Source: Methylophilus sp. 42 (lineage in GTDB: Bacteria > Pseudomonadota > Gammaproteobacteria > Burkholderiales > Methylophilaceae). From it: a DNA stretch of 64,000 nt. Shown in pieces: positions 15,925 through 25,783 of the stretch (the first letter of the stretch is position 1; every line of letters begins with the position of its first letter). Made by a program: the position numbers and the translations under genes. The DNA lies in assembly GCF_000384155.1 (NCBI RefSeq), contig NZ_KB913031.1, positions 2,177,092 through 2,241,091 of the forward strand, given 5' to 3'. The notes beneath the pieces are model-generated. The model searched no databases, was not told the DNA's origin, and saw nothing but the letters and a program-made list of their open reading frames with translations.

Positions 15925-17157
15925 ATGAACGCCACTTCCCTTGACGCTAAATCTGGCCTTTACGCTAAATCCGGTGTATGGCTACTGGGCCTTGCCAGCC
16001 TGATGCTGGCCGCCTGCTCATCAGGCAAACCGGACAACAAACCGCCCAAAAAAACGCCAGAAGTCGGCGTGATCACTGTACAACCTGCCAGCCAGCCGAT
16101 TGTGGCTGACCTGCCAGGGCGCACCAATCCGTTTATGATTTCGGAGGTCCGCCCACAAGTCGGCGGCATTATCCGCCAACGCGCATTTACAGAAGGCGCA
16201 CTGGTCAAAGCGGGCCAACTGCTTTATCAAATCGAGCCTGCGCCTTACCAGGCCAGTGCCCAAAGTGCAGCCGCCGCGCTACAAAAAACAGAAGCCTCGC
16301 TGACCACGCTCAAACTCAAAGCGGATCGTTATAAAGAACTGGTCAAAATCAATGCTGTGAGCAGGCAGGATAACGATGACGCGCAAGCCGCCTTGCAACA
16401 AGGTGAAGCCGATGTGGCTGCCGCCAGGGCGGCGCTGTCCACCGCAAAAATCAATCTGGATTTCACACGCGTGGTCTCGCCGATCACTGGCTTTGTGTCT
16501 ACTTCTACCGTCACACCTGGCGCGTTGGTCACCGCCAGCCAGGACACCGCACTCACCACCGTGCAGCAACTGGACCCGATTTACGTTGATGTGATTCAGT
16601 CCAGCAGTGATTTGCTCAAACTCAAACGGGATATTGCCAGCGGCAAACTGAGCAGCACATCGCAAAAAGAAATCCCTGTCCGTGTCGTACTCGAAGATGG
16701 CTCCACATACGCCCACGCCGGAAAACTCAAATTCAACGGCATTAGTGTCAATACCACTTCAGGGGCGGTTACACTGCGTGCGGTGGTGCCTAACCCGGAA
16801 GGCATTTTGCTGCCCGGCATGTATGTGCATGCCCTGATTGATGTCGCCGAAGAAAAGGCAGCTATTCTGGTACCGCAACGTGCTGTGACCAGAAATACAC
16901 GTGGTGAACCCACGGTGCTACTGGTGGACAATACGCAAAAAGTGATTCAGCAAACCCTGGAAACCAGTGGCGCACAAGGTGACAACTGGCGTGTCACACA
17001 CGGCCTGCAAGCCGGTGACCGCGTGATTATGGATGGGCTACAAGGCATCAGCGTAGGCAGCGAAGTGAAGGCGGTGCCCTTTGTGGCGACCAGTCATCCA
17101 GATGCAGCAACACCGGCCACGGCAACAACACCGTCTACCGTGAACCCTGCCCGCTAA
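15925..17157 (+). CDS. RND periplasmic adaptor lipoprotein (AcrA/MexA type), pump 2
   Basis: Membrane-fusion protein of the second pump. 410 residues from the ATG at 15925 (a TTG at 15916 would add three). Lipobox ending LMLAAC (C31), then GRTNPFMISEVRPQVGGIIR, GQLLYQIEPAPYQASAQSAA, helical hairpin, beta-barrel domains and an Ala/Thr/Pro-rich C-terminal tail (about 385-410). It leads an adaptor-transporter-channel operon; the transporter gene starts 18 bases later. Similar in plan to the pump 1 adaptor but clearly a different sequence. Confidence 0.94.
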   Translation: MNATSLDAKSGLYAKSGVWLLGLASLMLAACSSGKPDNKPPKKTPEVGVITVQPASQPIVADLPGRTNPFMISEVRPQVGGIIRQRAFTEGALVKAGQLLYQIEPAPYQASAQSAAAALQKTEASLTTLKLKADRYKELVKINAVSRQDNDDAQAALQQGEADVAAARAALSTAKINLDFTRVVSPITGFVSTSTVTPGALVTASQDTALTTVQQLDPIYVDVIQSSSDLLKLKRDIASGKLSSTSQKEIPVRVVLEDGSTYAHAGKLKFNGISVNTTSGAVTLRAVVPNPEGILLPGMYVHALIDVAEEKAAILVPQRAVTRNTRGEPTVLLVDNTQKVIQQTLETSGAQGDNWRVTHGLQAGDRVIMDGLQGISVGSEVKAVPFVATSHPDAATPATATTPSTVNPAR

Positions 17158-17175
17158 CCAGAAGAGAATTTAACT

Positions 17176-20100
17176 ATGGCGTCTTTTTTTATCCAACGCC
17201 CTATCTTTGCCTGGGTGATTGCAATTGTCATCATGCTGGCGGGCATAGGCGCAATTGAGTGGCTCCCGCTGGAGCAATACCCGGATATTGCACCACCACG
17301 CGTCTCTATCAATGCCACCTATACCGGCGCCGCGGCCGACACCATTGAAAACTCGGTGACGCAAGTGATTGAGCAGTACATGAAGGGCATTGATAACCTG
17401 ACCTATATGTCTGCCAGCAGCACATCTTCAGGCACCGCCAATATCAGCCTGACCTTTGATGCCGGCACCAACCCTGACGTCGCACAAATGCAGGTGCAGA
17501 ATAAACTGCAACAAGCCATGCCCAGGCTGCCGCAGATTGTACAAAGCCAGGGGGTGACGGTGGCCAAAACCGGCATCGACTTCCTGATGATGATTTCACT
17601 CATGTCTGACAGCCCTACAGTGCGCGCCATTGATATCGGTGATTACATTTCGAGCAACCTGATCGACCAGATCAGCCGCCTGGATGGGGTGGGAGATGTA
17701 CAAACCCTGAGCGCGGGCTATGCCATGCGCATCTGGCTGGACCCGGCCAAGCTGCAAAAATACAACCTGATTCCTTCCGATATTTCGGCGGCCGTACAGG
17801 CGCAGAATACCGAAGTCTCCTCTGGCCAGTTAGGCGCGCTGCCTTCAGTCAAAGGCCAAGGTTTGAATGCGCCGATTACCGCCCGCAGCAAATTGCAAAC
17901 CGTAGAACAATTCAACCAGATTATCGTCAAGTCCGGCGCAGATGGTTATGTCGTGCATTTGTCGGATGTGGCCCGTGTTGAACTCGGCGCCGAAAGTTAC
18001 ACCCCGGTTGCTAACCTCAACGGTAAAACGTCCGCAGCCTTTGGGGTCAAACTCGCGTCAGGCGCCAATGCGCTGGCGACCGCGCAAGCCGTAAAAGACA
18101 AACTAGCAGCGCTGGAACCGTATTTCCCGCCCGAGCTGAAACTCAGTATCCACATCCCCTATGACACCACGCCATTTGTGCGTATTTCCATTAAGGAAGT
18201 CGTCAAGTCGCTGGTAGAGGCCATCCTGCTGGTCGTGATCATTATGTATGTGTTTTTGCAGAACCTGCGCGCGACGCTGATTCCCGCCATTGCTGTGCCA
18301 GTGGTGCTACTCGGTACCTTTGGCGTACTGGCCGCGTTTGGCTTTTCGATTAACACGCTGACTATGTTTGGCCTGGTACTGGCGATTGGTTTGCTGGTGG
18401 ATGATGCCATTGTGGTGGTGGAAAACGTCGAGCGTGTGATGCGTGAGGAAGGCCTGAGCCCGAAAGAAGCCACGCGTAAATCCATGGGTGAAATTACCAG
18501 CGCACTGGTCGGTATTTCACTGGTGCTATCCGCCGTGTTTATTCCCATGGCCTTTTTCGGCGGTGCCACCGGCGTGATTTACCGCCAGTTCTCTATCACC
18601 ATTGTCTCTGCCATGTTGTTATCTGTGTTGGTCGCGCTGACATTGACCCCAGCGCTTTGTGCGACCATGCTCACACCATCAAACCATGGCCATGCGGCAA
18701 CAGGTGGCCTGTTTGGCTGGTTTTTCCGCTGGTTCAACCCGGCGTTTGAAGCATTTGCCAACGGCTACCAGGCCATCGTCGAGAAAATCCTGCGCCAGAA
18801 GCTATTCACCATGGTGCTGTATGCGGGCATTCTGGCCTTGCTGGCTTTCCTGTTCCTGCGTTTACCCAGCTCCTTCCTGCCGACAGAAGACCAGGGCATC
18901 CTCATGGCGCAGATTCAATTGCCGGTCGGTGCCACCGATAGCAGGATGCAGCGTGTGCTGCGACAAATCGAGCATTACCTGGATGGTCAGGAAGCGGTCA
19001 TTGATGAATATTTAACCATTGCCGGCCTCGGCCAGGGCGGTGGCGGCAGCCAAAACACCGGCCGTGCCTTTATCCGCCTCAAGGACTGGTCACTGCGTGG
19101 CGAAGGCCAGGACGCCGCGTCACTCGCAGATCAGATGACCAAAGCCTTATCCAAGATCCGTGATGCCAAACTGTTTGTGAACCAGCCAGCGCCCGTGCGT
19201 GGCCTGGGCCAGGGCTCCGGCTTTACACTCGAGCTCAAGGATGTCGGCGGCCTCGGGCACCAGGCACTGATGGAGGCCAGAAACCAATTTGTGCAACTGG
19301 CCGCAGACAATCCCAAACTTAACCGGGTACGGCCAAGCGGCCTGGATGATACGCCGATGTTCAGGCTCAATATTGATGACCAGAAAACCGGCATTTATAA
19401 TCTGACCACCGCCAATATCAACTCCACACTGTCTATCGCCATGGGCGGCACCTATGTGAACGACTTTATCAACAAAGGCCGCGTCAAAAAAGTCTATTTG
19501 CAGGGGGATGCGCCTTACCGCATGCAGCCTGAAGACATTGATCGCTGGTATGTACGCAATAGCACCAACGACATGGTGCCGTTCTCTGCCTTTTCCAATA
19601 CCCGTTGGGTATCGGGCTCGCCCTTGCTCGAACGCTATAACGGTATTTCTTCCGTGGAAATCGTCGGCGAAGCAGCCAAAGGCACCAGCACCGGCGAAGC
19701 CATGCGTATTGCTGAAGGCATTATCAAGCAACTACCGGCAGGCATCGGCTATGAGTGGAGTGCGCAGTCCTACCAGGAAAGACTGTCAGGTTCACAGGCG
19801 CCCCTTTTGTATGCGGTGTCTGTCGTGTTTGTGTTTTTGTGCCTGGCCGCGTTATATGAAAGCTGGGCGGTGCCTTTCTCCGTCATTATGGTGGTGCCTC
19901 TGGGCATCCTGGGCGCTGTGCTGGCAACCAGCTTGCGTGGCATGACAGCAGACGTTTACTTCCAGGTCGGCCTGTTGACGACCATCGGCCTGTCAGCGAA
20001 AAACGCCATTCTGATTGTAGAGTTCGCCAAGCATCTACAAGAGCGTGGCCAGCCTTTACTGACTGCCACCCTGGAGGCCGTGAAACTGCGCTTGCGGCCC

Positions 20101-20316
20101 ATCCTCATGACCTCGCTCGCTTTTGTTTTTGGTGTGCTGCCGCTGGCCTTCAGTGAAGGCGCAGGCGCGGTGAGCCGCCAGGCGATTGGCACCGGCGTAC
20201 TCGGCGGCATGTTGATGGCCACCTTCCTCGGCATCTTTTTTGTGCCGCTGTTTTATGTGCTGATACGTTCGCTGTTCCCTTACCAGCCTGATCCAGATGC
20301 CATCGCACATGGATAA
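17176..20316 (+). CDS. RND multidrug efflux transporter (HAE1, AcrB/MexB type), pump 2
   Basis: Proton-driven inner-membrane exporter, 1046 residues, full length. The start [16 protein letters not shown], helix 4 proton-relay pair ([16 protein letters not shown]) and helix 10 lysine ([16 protein letters not shown]) are all present. Relative to pump 1 it has the classic AcrB wording ([24 protein letters not shown]), so it may be the housekeeping AcrB/MexB-like pump. GAAGAGAA lies ahead of the ATG. The channel gene overlaps or abuts its end. Confidence 0.96.
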   Translation: MASFFIQRPIFAWVIAIVIMLAGIGAIEWLPLEQYPDIAPPRVSINATYTGAAADTIENSVTQVIEQYMKGIDNLTYMSASSTSSGTANISLTFDAGTNPDVAQMQVQNKLQQAMPRLPQIVQSQGVTVAKTGIDFLMMISLMSDSPTVRAIDIGDYISSNLIDQISRLDGVGDVQTLSAGYAMRIWLDPAKLQKYNLIPSDISAAVQAQNTEVSSGQLGALPSVKGQGLNAPITARSKLQTVEQFNQIIVKSGADGYVVHLSDVARVELGAESYTPVANLNGKTSAAFGVKLASGANALATAQAVKDKLAALEPYFPPELKLSIHIPYDTTPFVRISIKEVVKSLVEAILLVVIIMYVFLQNLRATLIPAIAVPVVLLGTFGVLAAFGFSINTLTMFGLVLAIGLLVDDAIVVVENVERVMREEGLSPKEATRKSMGEITSALVGISLVLSAVFIPMAFFGGATGVIYRQFSITIVSAMLLSVLVALTLTPALCATMLTPSNHGHAATGGLFGWFFRWFNPAFEAFANGYQAIVEKILRQKLFTMVLYAGILALLAFLFLRLPSSFLPTEDQGILMAQIQLPVGATDSRMQRVLRQIEHYLDGQEAVIDEYLTIAGLGQGGGGSQNTGRAFIRLKDWSLRGEGQDAASLADQMTKALSKIRDAKLFVNQPAPVRGLGQGSGFTLELKDVGGLGHQALMEARNQFVQLAADNPKLNRVRPSGLDDTPMFRLNIDDQKTGIYNLTTANINSTLSIAMGGTYVNDFINKGRVKKVYLQGDAPYRMQPEDIDRWYVRNSTNDMVPFSAFSNTRWVSGSPLLERYNGISSVEIVGEAAKGTSTGEAMRIAEGIIKQLPAGIGYEWSAQSYQERLSGSQAPLLYAVSVVFVFLCLAALYESWAVPFSVIMVVPLGILGAVLATSLRGMTADVYFQVGLLTTIGLSAKNAILIVEFAKHLQERGQPLLTATLEAVKLRLRPILMTSLAFVFGVLPLAFSEGAGAVSRQAIGTGVLGGMLMATFLGIFFVPLFYVLIRSLFPYQPDPDAIAHG

Positions 20317-20320
20317 CCTT

Positions 20321-21805
20321 ATGATAAAACCAAGCACACATACATTACTTGGCACGGCAAAACTACCAATCAAATTACTGGCCCTAATGACGCTGTCACT
20401 TGGCCTGAGCAGTTGTATTGACCTGGCGCCGTTTTACACACGGCCAGCCTCACCGGTTCCGGCAACGCTAGGCACGGTAGAAAGCGATCCCAAAGCCTTT
20501 ACTGACCTGCCGTGGCAATCCTTTATCAGTGATGAAAAGCTGCGCCAGGTGGTTGACCTCGCCTTGAAAAATAACCGCGACCTGCAGGTAGCTGCGCTGA
20601 CCATAGAACGGTCACGTGCCCTCTACCAGGTGCAACGTGCCGACCTGTTTCCAACCATCGCTGCGAGCGTTACCGAAACCGCCTCCAAAGGCATGGCCAG
20701 TGCAGCCAACAATACCGCTGGCAATACCTCCGGCGCGACCACTGGCACGGCTGGCAGCAGCAACAGCAGTGGCAATATCTCGCATATTTACCGTGCAACC
20801 GTAGGCTTTAGTGCATATGAGCTAGATTTGTTCGGCCGCATACGCAACCTGAACCAGCAGGCCTTGCAAACGTTTTATGCCAATGAAGATAATCGTCACA
20901 GCACACAGATCAGCCTGGTTGCCGAAGTAGCGACCGCCTGGCTAACCCTGGCGGCAGACAAAAAGCGACTCGCGATTGCCCAGCAAACCCAGCAAAGTCA
21001 GCAAGCCACTTATGATATCAACCAGAAAATGTTTGAACTGGGCGTTGCCAATGCGCTGACCTTAAAGCAACTGCAAACCAGTGTCGACAGTGCACGCGTG
21101 GCAGTGGCCACCTACAATATGCAAATCAAGCAGGACATCAACGCACTCAACCTGCTGGCGGGTAGCATGGTGCCTGAACAGTGGTTGCCAGCAGGCAACT
21201 TGTCCAGCGTCGTCGCGACCACAGCCTTACCTGCCGGAGTCAGCTCGCAAACCTTACAGCAACGGCCCGATGTCCGTGCAGCAGAACACTTGCTGGAAGG
21301 CGCCAATGCCAATATCGGCGCATTACGCGCGGCCTTCTTCCCCACCATCAGCCTGACCACCACGGTCGGTTCAGCCAGTACCGAATTATCCGGCCTGTTT
21401 GCCAAAAATTCCGGCATCTGGACCTTTGTGCCGCAAGTCAGCGTACCGCTGTTTAACGCAGGACGTAACCGTGCCAATTTGACCTCAGCAGAGAAAAACC
21501 GCGATATTCTGCTCGCACAATACGAAAAAACCGTGCAAACTGCGTTCCGCGAAGTGGCGGACGTGTTGGTGCAGCGTGAAGGTTTGCAAGCACAACTGGA
21601 CGCCCAGCACTCACTCACCGCTGCGGCGAATGCGGCATTCCAGCTGGCTGATGTCCGCTTTAAAAATGGGGTCGACAATTACCTGGTGGTGCTGGATGCA
21701 CAGCGCACGCTTTATACTGCAGAGCAATCGCTGGTCACATTGCAATTAAGTGACGCCGCTAGCCAGCTGACCTTGTATAAGGTCATGGGCGGCGGTTGGC
21801 ATTAG
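20321..21805 (+). CDS. RND efflux outer-membrane channel lipoprotein (OprM/NodT type), pump 2
   Basis: Outer-membrane duct of pump 2. 494 residues from the ATG at 20321; in-frame ATGs at 20297 and 20309 would overlap the transporter gene by 20 or 8 bases and lengthen the signal peptide unnaturally. Lipobox ending LGLSSC (C32), two efflux repeats (QRPDVRAAEHLLEGANANIG) and C-terminal QLTLYKVMGGGWH. About residues 127-146 form a Gly/Ser/Thr/Asn-rich stretch not expected in the core fold, probably an exposed loop insertion. Last gene of operon 2; no terminator is visible before nasR. Confidence 0.93.
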   Translation: MIKPSTHTLLGTAKLPIKLLALMTLSLGLSSCIDLAPFYTRPASPVPATLGTVESDPKAFTDLPWQSFISDEKLRQVVDLALKNNRDLQVAALTIERSRALYQVQRADLFPTIAASVTETASKGMASAANNTAGNTSGATTGTAGSSNSSGNISHIYRATVGFSAYELDLFGRIRNLNQQALQTFYANEDNRHSTQISLVAEVATAWLTLAADKKRLAIAQQTQQSQQATYDINQKMFELGVANALTLKQLQTSVDSARVAVATYNMQIKQDINALNLLAGSMVPEQWLPAGNLSSVVATTALPAGVSSQTLQQRPDVRAAEHLLEGANANIGALRAAFFPTISLTTTVGSASTELSGLFAKNSGIWTFVPQVSVPLFNAGRNRANLTSAEKNRDILLAQYEKTVQTAFREVADVLVQREGLQAQLDAQHSLTAAANAAFQLADVRFKNGVDNYLVVLDAQRTLYTAEQSLVTLQLSDAASQLTLYKVMGGGWH

Positions 21806-21855
21806 TGAGTGCATGCATGAACATCATCGTTTTAAACATTAAAGATAAAGATAAC

Positions 21856-21885
21856 CACCAAGTTGCGCACACTTCTTGCTTGGTG
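21856..21885 (+). other. hairpin ahead of nasR start
   Basis: CACCAAG (21856-21862) pairs perfectly with CTTGGTG (21879-21885), ending 7 bases before the chosen nasR ATG and covering the only GGTG that could serve as Shine-Dalgarno. It might limit nasR translation. The loop is 16 bases and there is no T-run, so it is not a good terminator. Confidence 0.35.
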
Positions 21886-21892
21886 CCTAGTG

Positions 21893-23161
21893 ATGAACAC
21901 AGAAATATCCCCTGCCCAAACCATTACCTTGGCCAAAATCAGACATATCGAGGAGCTGGAGCGACTCGATAGCTGTATCGCATTTGTCGAAAAAATTGGC
22001 CAGTTGATCCACCTGATCCAGGCCGAACGTGGTGCTAGCTGCCTCTATATTGCCTCCAATGGGCGACGCTTTGCACCAGAGCGCGCTGACATTATTACGC
22101 AAAACCAGGCCATGGAAGCCAGTTTTAGAGAGGCGTTGCAACAGCACTTGCATAGAAACGCGCTGGCAGATGCCAAGCAATTGACGCTGACCTCGTGGAT
22201 CTTGCTAGGCCTGGACCAACTAACGTCTTTGCGGCATCAAATCACTTTGCAAAAGATCAGCTTTGCGGACTGCATCGAATCTTTTAGCCGCCTGATCGGC
22301 AGCCTGATTGCACTGATCTTTGAGATCACCGACAGCTCGGTCAATAGCAAGATTTCCACCTGTTTGCTGACCCTTTACAACCTGATCCAGGGCAAGGAAT
22401 TTGCCGGGCAGGAGCGTGCAGTGGGTGCCTATATGTTTGGTTCAGGCAGCCTGCAACTGCCGCATCAGCAAAAGCTGTTTGAACTCATCGCCCAGCAAGA
22501 CCGCCATTTTGATTTATTCTGCCAGTTTGGCAGTGAAGAGGTACGCCAGTCATGGCTTGCGCTGCAGGAAACCAGCTGGCACCAGCAACATCAAAAATAC
22601 CGCACCAAACTGAGCGCAGCCAAAGACCAGCAGGCGCTCAACCCCAGTAGCGCAGATGTCTGGTTTGAATTGTGCAGCCAGCGTTTAAGCGCCATGTGGC
22701 AGATTCAATGTCAGCTCATCCAAACCATGCATGAGTTGTTGGCCGAGCTGGCTAGCAAAGCCAAGAGCGACTTTGAGCAAACCCGGCAATATTTGGATGC
22801 CATTCAGGCAACACCAGCCGCCGCGCTCAACAGCACCTTTTTCAACCTGGCGATTCCAGTTGAAAATGCGCTGAATTTTCAGACGCATGATACGTCGCAG
22901 GCGTATCCGATGGCCTCCATGATTACGCTGCTGCAACAGCAGTCGCGGCAAATTGCCGAGATGGAAAGTGAGTTGTCTGATACTAAAAAGGCGCTTGCCG
23001 AACGCAAGCTGATCGAACGTGCCAAAGGCCTGTTAATGAGCACGCGCGGGCTGAATGAAATGGAAGCGTATAAAACCATGCGCAGCATTGCCATGGAGCA
23101 AAACCGCAAGATTATTGATGTCGCTGAAAACATTTTGGCGCATCACGCACAACCGGGCTAA
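21893..23161 (+). CDS. nasR: NasR-type nitrate-sensing ANTAR transcription antiterminator
   Basis: RNA-binding antiterminator activated by nitrate/nitrite. 422 residues: a large all-helical NIT (nitrate- and nitrite-sensing) domain at about 30-290 (IQAERGASCLYIAS, then GKEFAGQERAVGAYMFGSG, RSH-type helices) and a C-terminal ANTAR domain at about 355-415 (LAERKLIERAKGLLMSTRGL, NEMEAYKTMRSIAM), preceded by a short coiled coil. ANTAR dimers bind two-hairpin RNA motifs and stop terminator formation. It lies directly upstream of, and reads towards, the nitrate operon whose leader carries such hairpins and a terminator. The start is set at ATG 21893 rather than a TTG at 21863. Confidence 0.92.
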   Translation: MNTEISPAQTITLAKIRHIEELERLDSCIAFVEKIGQLIHLIQAERGASCLYIASNGRRFAPERADIITQNQAMEASFREALQQHLHRNALADAKQLTLTSWILLGLDQLTSLRHQITLQKISFADCIESFSRLIGSLIALIFEITDSSVNSKISTCLLTLYNLIQGKEFAGQERAVGAYMFGSGSLQLPHQQKLFELIAQQDRHFDLFCQFGSEEVRQSWLALQETSWHQQHQKYRTKLSAAKDQQALNPSSADVWFELCSQRLSAMWQIQCQLIQTMHELLAELASKAKSDFEQTRQYLDAIQATPAAALNSTFFNLAIPVENALNFQTHDTSQAYPMASMITLLQQQSRQIAEMESELSDTKKALAERKLIERAKGLLMSTRGLNEMEAYKTMRSIAMEQNRKIIDVAENILAHHAQPG

Positions 23162-23181
23162 ACGCCCGTCAAATTGGTGCA

Positions 23182-23202
23182 TCCGCACACGTATGGTGCG
23201 GA
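23182..23202. promoter_or_regulatory. NtrC-like enhancer site upstream of operon A
   Basis: GCAC-N7-GTGC (core 23185-23199) within a 7+7 bp perfect inverted repeat matches the NtrC site pattern TGCACC-N5-GGTGCA in core and spacing. It lies about 90-105 bp upstream of the sigma-54 promoter, a usual distance for an NtrC enhancer. Confidence 0.65.
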
Positions 23203-23286
23203 CAGCACCGCGCTGAAAAGGTTGCATAAAAATGCAATCATCCAAAAAAACCAATATAGAACAATCACTTAAAAATAACGCTTCAG

Positions 23287-23303
23287 CTGGCACGGCAATT
23301 GCT
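23287..23303 (+). promoter_or_regulatory. sigma-54 (-24/-12) promoter of nitrate operon A
   Basis: CTGGCACGGCAATTGCT matches the sigma-54 consensus YTGGCACG-N4-TTGCW at every fixed position, with GG and GC 10 bases apart. Expected transcription start about 23314, giving a leader of about 196 bases before nrtA. Confidence 0.88.
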
Positions 23304-23313
23304 AATTTGGCTT

Positions 23314-23467
23314 GAGGCTTCAGCTAACGGCGGTTGAAAATCTCGTGTGATACCAGCCTGCGATGTAGCGCGGCTGGGCAGTAAACAAGTCGAATGACTT
23401 GTGCAGTAAAAGGACAAAGGCGTCCTGAGTGTAGACAAAAAACAGTCTGCATTCAGGACGCCTTTTT
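23314..23467 (+). promoter_or_regulatory. nitrate-responsive antitermination leader of operon A
   Basis: Three consecutive RNA structures: a hairpin 23353-23377 (9 bp with one bulged T, six-base loop ATGTAG), a hairpin 23385-23402 (6-bp stem, six-base loop CGAATG) and the terminator at 23416-23467. Two adjacent six-base-loop hairpins before a terminator is the ANTAR target layout used by Klebsiella NasR at nasF. I have not shown that the loop bases match the published ANTAR consensus. The neighbouring nasR gene supplies the cognate protein. Confidence 0.7.
23416..23467 (+). terminator. leader terminator (attenuator) of operon A
   Basis: A 21-bp stem (arms 23416-23436 and 23445-23465, two G-T pairs) with an 8-base A-rich loop, followed by a T-rich tract. 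It lies inside the leader, 43 bases before nrtA, so it must be read through for expression. Confidence 0.9.
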
Positions 23468-23509
23468 GTTTTTTAACTTTCCCAATTGATTGATGATTAA
23501 GGAGCAGCA

Positions 23510-24820
23510 ATGAGCAGTTCTGACAAAAATAATGTGACACCAACTTCAACGGTCACCGAAGTATCCACCACCGAGCAAGTAAACCAGCAGCGCCGTCACT
23601 TTTTCATGAATACCCTGGCAGGTGCATTTGGCGCGGCTGCCATGATGAACATGGTGCCCTCTGCGATTCGCAGCCAGGCTTGGGCAGCAGGCTCAGATGC
23701 CCCTGAAATCACTGAGGTGAAAGTAGGCTTTATTCCGCTGACGGACTGTGCGCCGATTATTGTCGCCTCACAAATGGGCTTCGATAAAAAATACGGCATC
23801 AAAATTGTCCCCTCCAAAGAAGCCTCATGGGCGGGTGTACGCGACAAAATGGTGAACGGTGAGTTGCATGCAGCGCACGTGTTATACGGTCTAATTTACG
23901 GTGTGCAACTAGGCATCGGCGGCCAGCAAAAAGACATGAACATTTTGATGACACTGAACCACAACGGTCAGGGCATCACACTGGCTAACCAGCTGAAAGA
24001 AAAAGGCGTGACCAGTGGCGGGACGCTCAAGCGCCTGCTAGATAACGAAAACCGCGACTTTACTTTTGCCCAGACCTTCCCGACCGGCACACACGCCATG
24101 TGGTTGTATTACTGGCTGGCCAGTTATGGCATCAATCCGATGCAAGACGTGAAAACCATTGTGGTGCCTCCGCCACAAATGGTCGCCAACATGCGCATCG
24201 GCAATATGGACGGCTACTGCGTAGGCGAGCCATGGAACGCACGCGCCATCTACGACAAGATTGGTTTTACCGTCGCCACCACCCAGGACATCTGGGCCGA
24301 TCACCCGGAAAAAGTACTCGGCACCACCGCTGAGTTTGCGGCCAAAAACCCGAATACCGCACTGGCACTGACCAAAGCGATTCTGGAAGCCTGCCGCTAT
24401 ATCGATGCGACTAAAAACCGCCCGGAAGTGGCCAAACTGATTGCAGGCAAAGCCTACGTCAATGCGCCAGAAGAAGTGATTGAAGGTCGCTTCCTCGGCC
24501 ATTACGACAATGGTATCGGCAAAAAATGGGAAGACCCGAACTACATGAAATTCTTCAATGACGGCAAGGTCAACTTCCCTTACCTGTCTGATGGCATGTG
24601 GTTCCTGACACAGCACAAACGCTGGGGCTTGTTGAAGTCTGACCCTGACTACCTGGGCATCGCGAAAAAGGTCAACCGTATCGACATTTATACCGAAGCA
24701 GCCAAATCACTGGGCATTGCGGTGCCAGATGCCATGCGTAGCAGCAAGCTGATCGATGGCGTGGTCTGGGATGGCAAGGATCCGAAAGCGTATGCCAACA
24801 GCTTCAAGGTGAAAGCCTAA
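23510..24820 (+). CDS. nrtA: nitrate ABC transporter substrate-binding protein
   Basis: Periplasmic nitrate/nitrite binding protein of the NrtA/CmpA family. 436 residues with a long N-terminal leader and twin arginines (R28-R29, QQRRHFFMNTLAG), suggesting Tat export, then the periplasmic domain (EVKVGFIPLTDCAPIIVA, HVLYGLIYGVQLGIGG, YCVGEPWNARAI). AAGGAG precedes the ATG. First gene of operon A, followed by permease and ATPase genes. CmpA-type bicarbonate binding is excluded more by context than by sequence. Confidence 0.93.
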   Translation: MSSSDKNNVTPTSTVTEVSTTEQVNQQRRHFFMNTLAGAFGAAAMMNMVPSAIRSQAWAAGSDAPEITEVKVGFIPLTDCAPIIVASQMGFDKKYGIKIVPSKEASWAGVRDKMVNGELHAAHVLYGLIYGVQLGIGGQQKDMNILMTLNHNGQGITLANQLKEKGVTSGGTLKRLLDNENRDFTFAQTFPTGTHAMWLYYWLASYGINPMQDVKTIVVPPPQMVANMRIGNMDGYCVGEPWNARAIYDKIGFTVATTQDIWADHPEKVLGTTAEFAAKNPNTALALTKAILEACRYIDATKNRPEVAKLIAGKAYVNAPEEVIEGRFLGHYDNGIGKKWEDPNYMKFFNDGKVNFPYLSDGMWFLTQHKRWGLLKSDPDYLGIAKKVNRIDIYTEAAKSLGIAVPDAMRSSKLIDGVVWDGKDPKAYANSFKVKA

Positions 24821-24839
24821 CCTTTAAAGGAGAATCACC

Positions 24840-25760
24840 ATGAATGTCGTCAGCTTGAAGAAAGAAAACATCATGCAAAAAAGCGAGGAAGCTGTCACCA
24901 CAGCACCTGCGCAACCAGTTGTTGCTGTGGTTACCCCTCTCTCAACCACAGCTGCAAAAGCCACCGCGCCCAAGCGCGGGGCATGGGTGGCAACGGCTAA
25001 ACGAGGATTTGAATGGCTGTTGCCGCCTGTGATTGGCTTGATGGTATTCGCAGCCATCTGGGCCACGGTAGCCGCGCTAACACAAGGCTTGCCAGGCCCG
25101 GTCAAGACCTGGCAATCGGCTGTCGAGCTGTTCAGCGACCCGTTTTATATCAACAACCCAAATGACATGGGCATAGGCTGGAACATTCTGAGCTCACTGC
25201 AACGTGTGGCGACGGGTTTTGGCCTGGCAGCGATTGTCGGTATCCCGATGGGCTTTGTGATTGGCCGCTATGCGTTTATGTCCAGGATGGCGGCACCGAT
25301 TATCAGCCTGCTCAAACCGGTGTCACCGCTGGCCTGGCTGCCCATTGGTCTGCTGGTGTTCAAGGCGGCCAACCCTGCGGCGATCTGGGTGATCTTCATT
25401 ACCGCCGTCTGGCCGATGATTATCAACACTGCCGTCGGCGTGAGCAAAGTGCCGCAAGACTATATGAATGTGGCCAAAGTGCTCAACCTGTCCGAATGGA
25501 AAGTCGTGACCAAAATCCTGCTGCCTTATGTCATGCCCTACATGATGACAGGCGTCCGCTTATCAATTGGCGCAGCCTGGCTGGTGATTGTGGCGGCAGA
25601 AATGCTGACTGGCGGCATGGGCATCGGCTTCTGGGTGTGGGATGAGTGGAACAACCTCAATGTAGAACACATCATCATCGCCATTTTTATTGTTGGCATT
25701 GTCGGTTTGTTACTCGAACAATTGCTGGTGCTAGTGGCAAAACGCTACAGCTACGAATAA
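24840..25760 (+). CDS. nrtB: nitrate ABC transporter permease
   Basis: Inner-membrane component of the nitrate importer. 306 residues: about 60 cytoplasmic residues rich in Ala/Thr, then six membrane helices of the BPD_transp_1 type with the coupling-loop motif (FITAVWPMIINTAVGVSKVP, ending with the EAA-like segment DYMNVAKVLNLSEWKVVTKI). AAAGGAG is 9 bases from the ATG. A second in-frame ATG (24873) is possible but has no ribosome-binding site. Sits 19 bases after nrtA and 23 before nrtD. Confidence 0.93.
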   Translation: MNVVSLKKENIMQKSEEAVTTAPAQPVVAVVTPLSTTAAKATAPKRGAWVATAKRGFEWLLPPVIGLMVFAAIWATVAALTQGLPGPVKTWQSAVELFSDPFYINNPNDMGIGWNILSSLQRVATGFGLAAIVGIPMGFVIGRYAFMSRMAAPIISLLKPVSPLAWLPIGLLVFKAANPAAIWVIFITAVWPMIINTAVGVSKVPQDYMNVAKVLNLSEWKVVTKILLPYVMPYMMTGVRLSIGAAWLVIVAAEMLTGGMGIGFWVWDEWNNLNVEHIIIAIFIVGIVGLLLEQLLVLVAKRYSYE

Positions 25761-25783
25761 CCCGCAGGAAAAGGATTCTTATT

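Noticed and set aside
23176-23210. GGTGC-GGACA-GCACC as a second NtrC site
   Set aside because: The half-sites point outward, the reverse of the NtrC arrangement, and overlap the better GCAC-N7-GTGC site.
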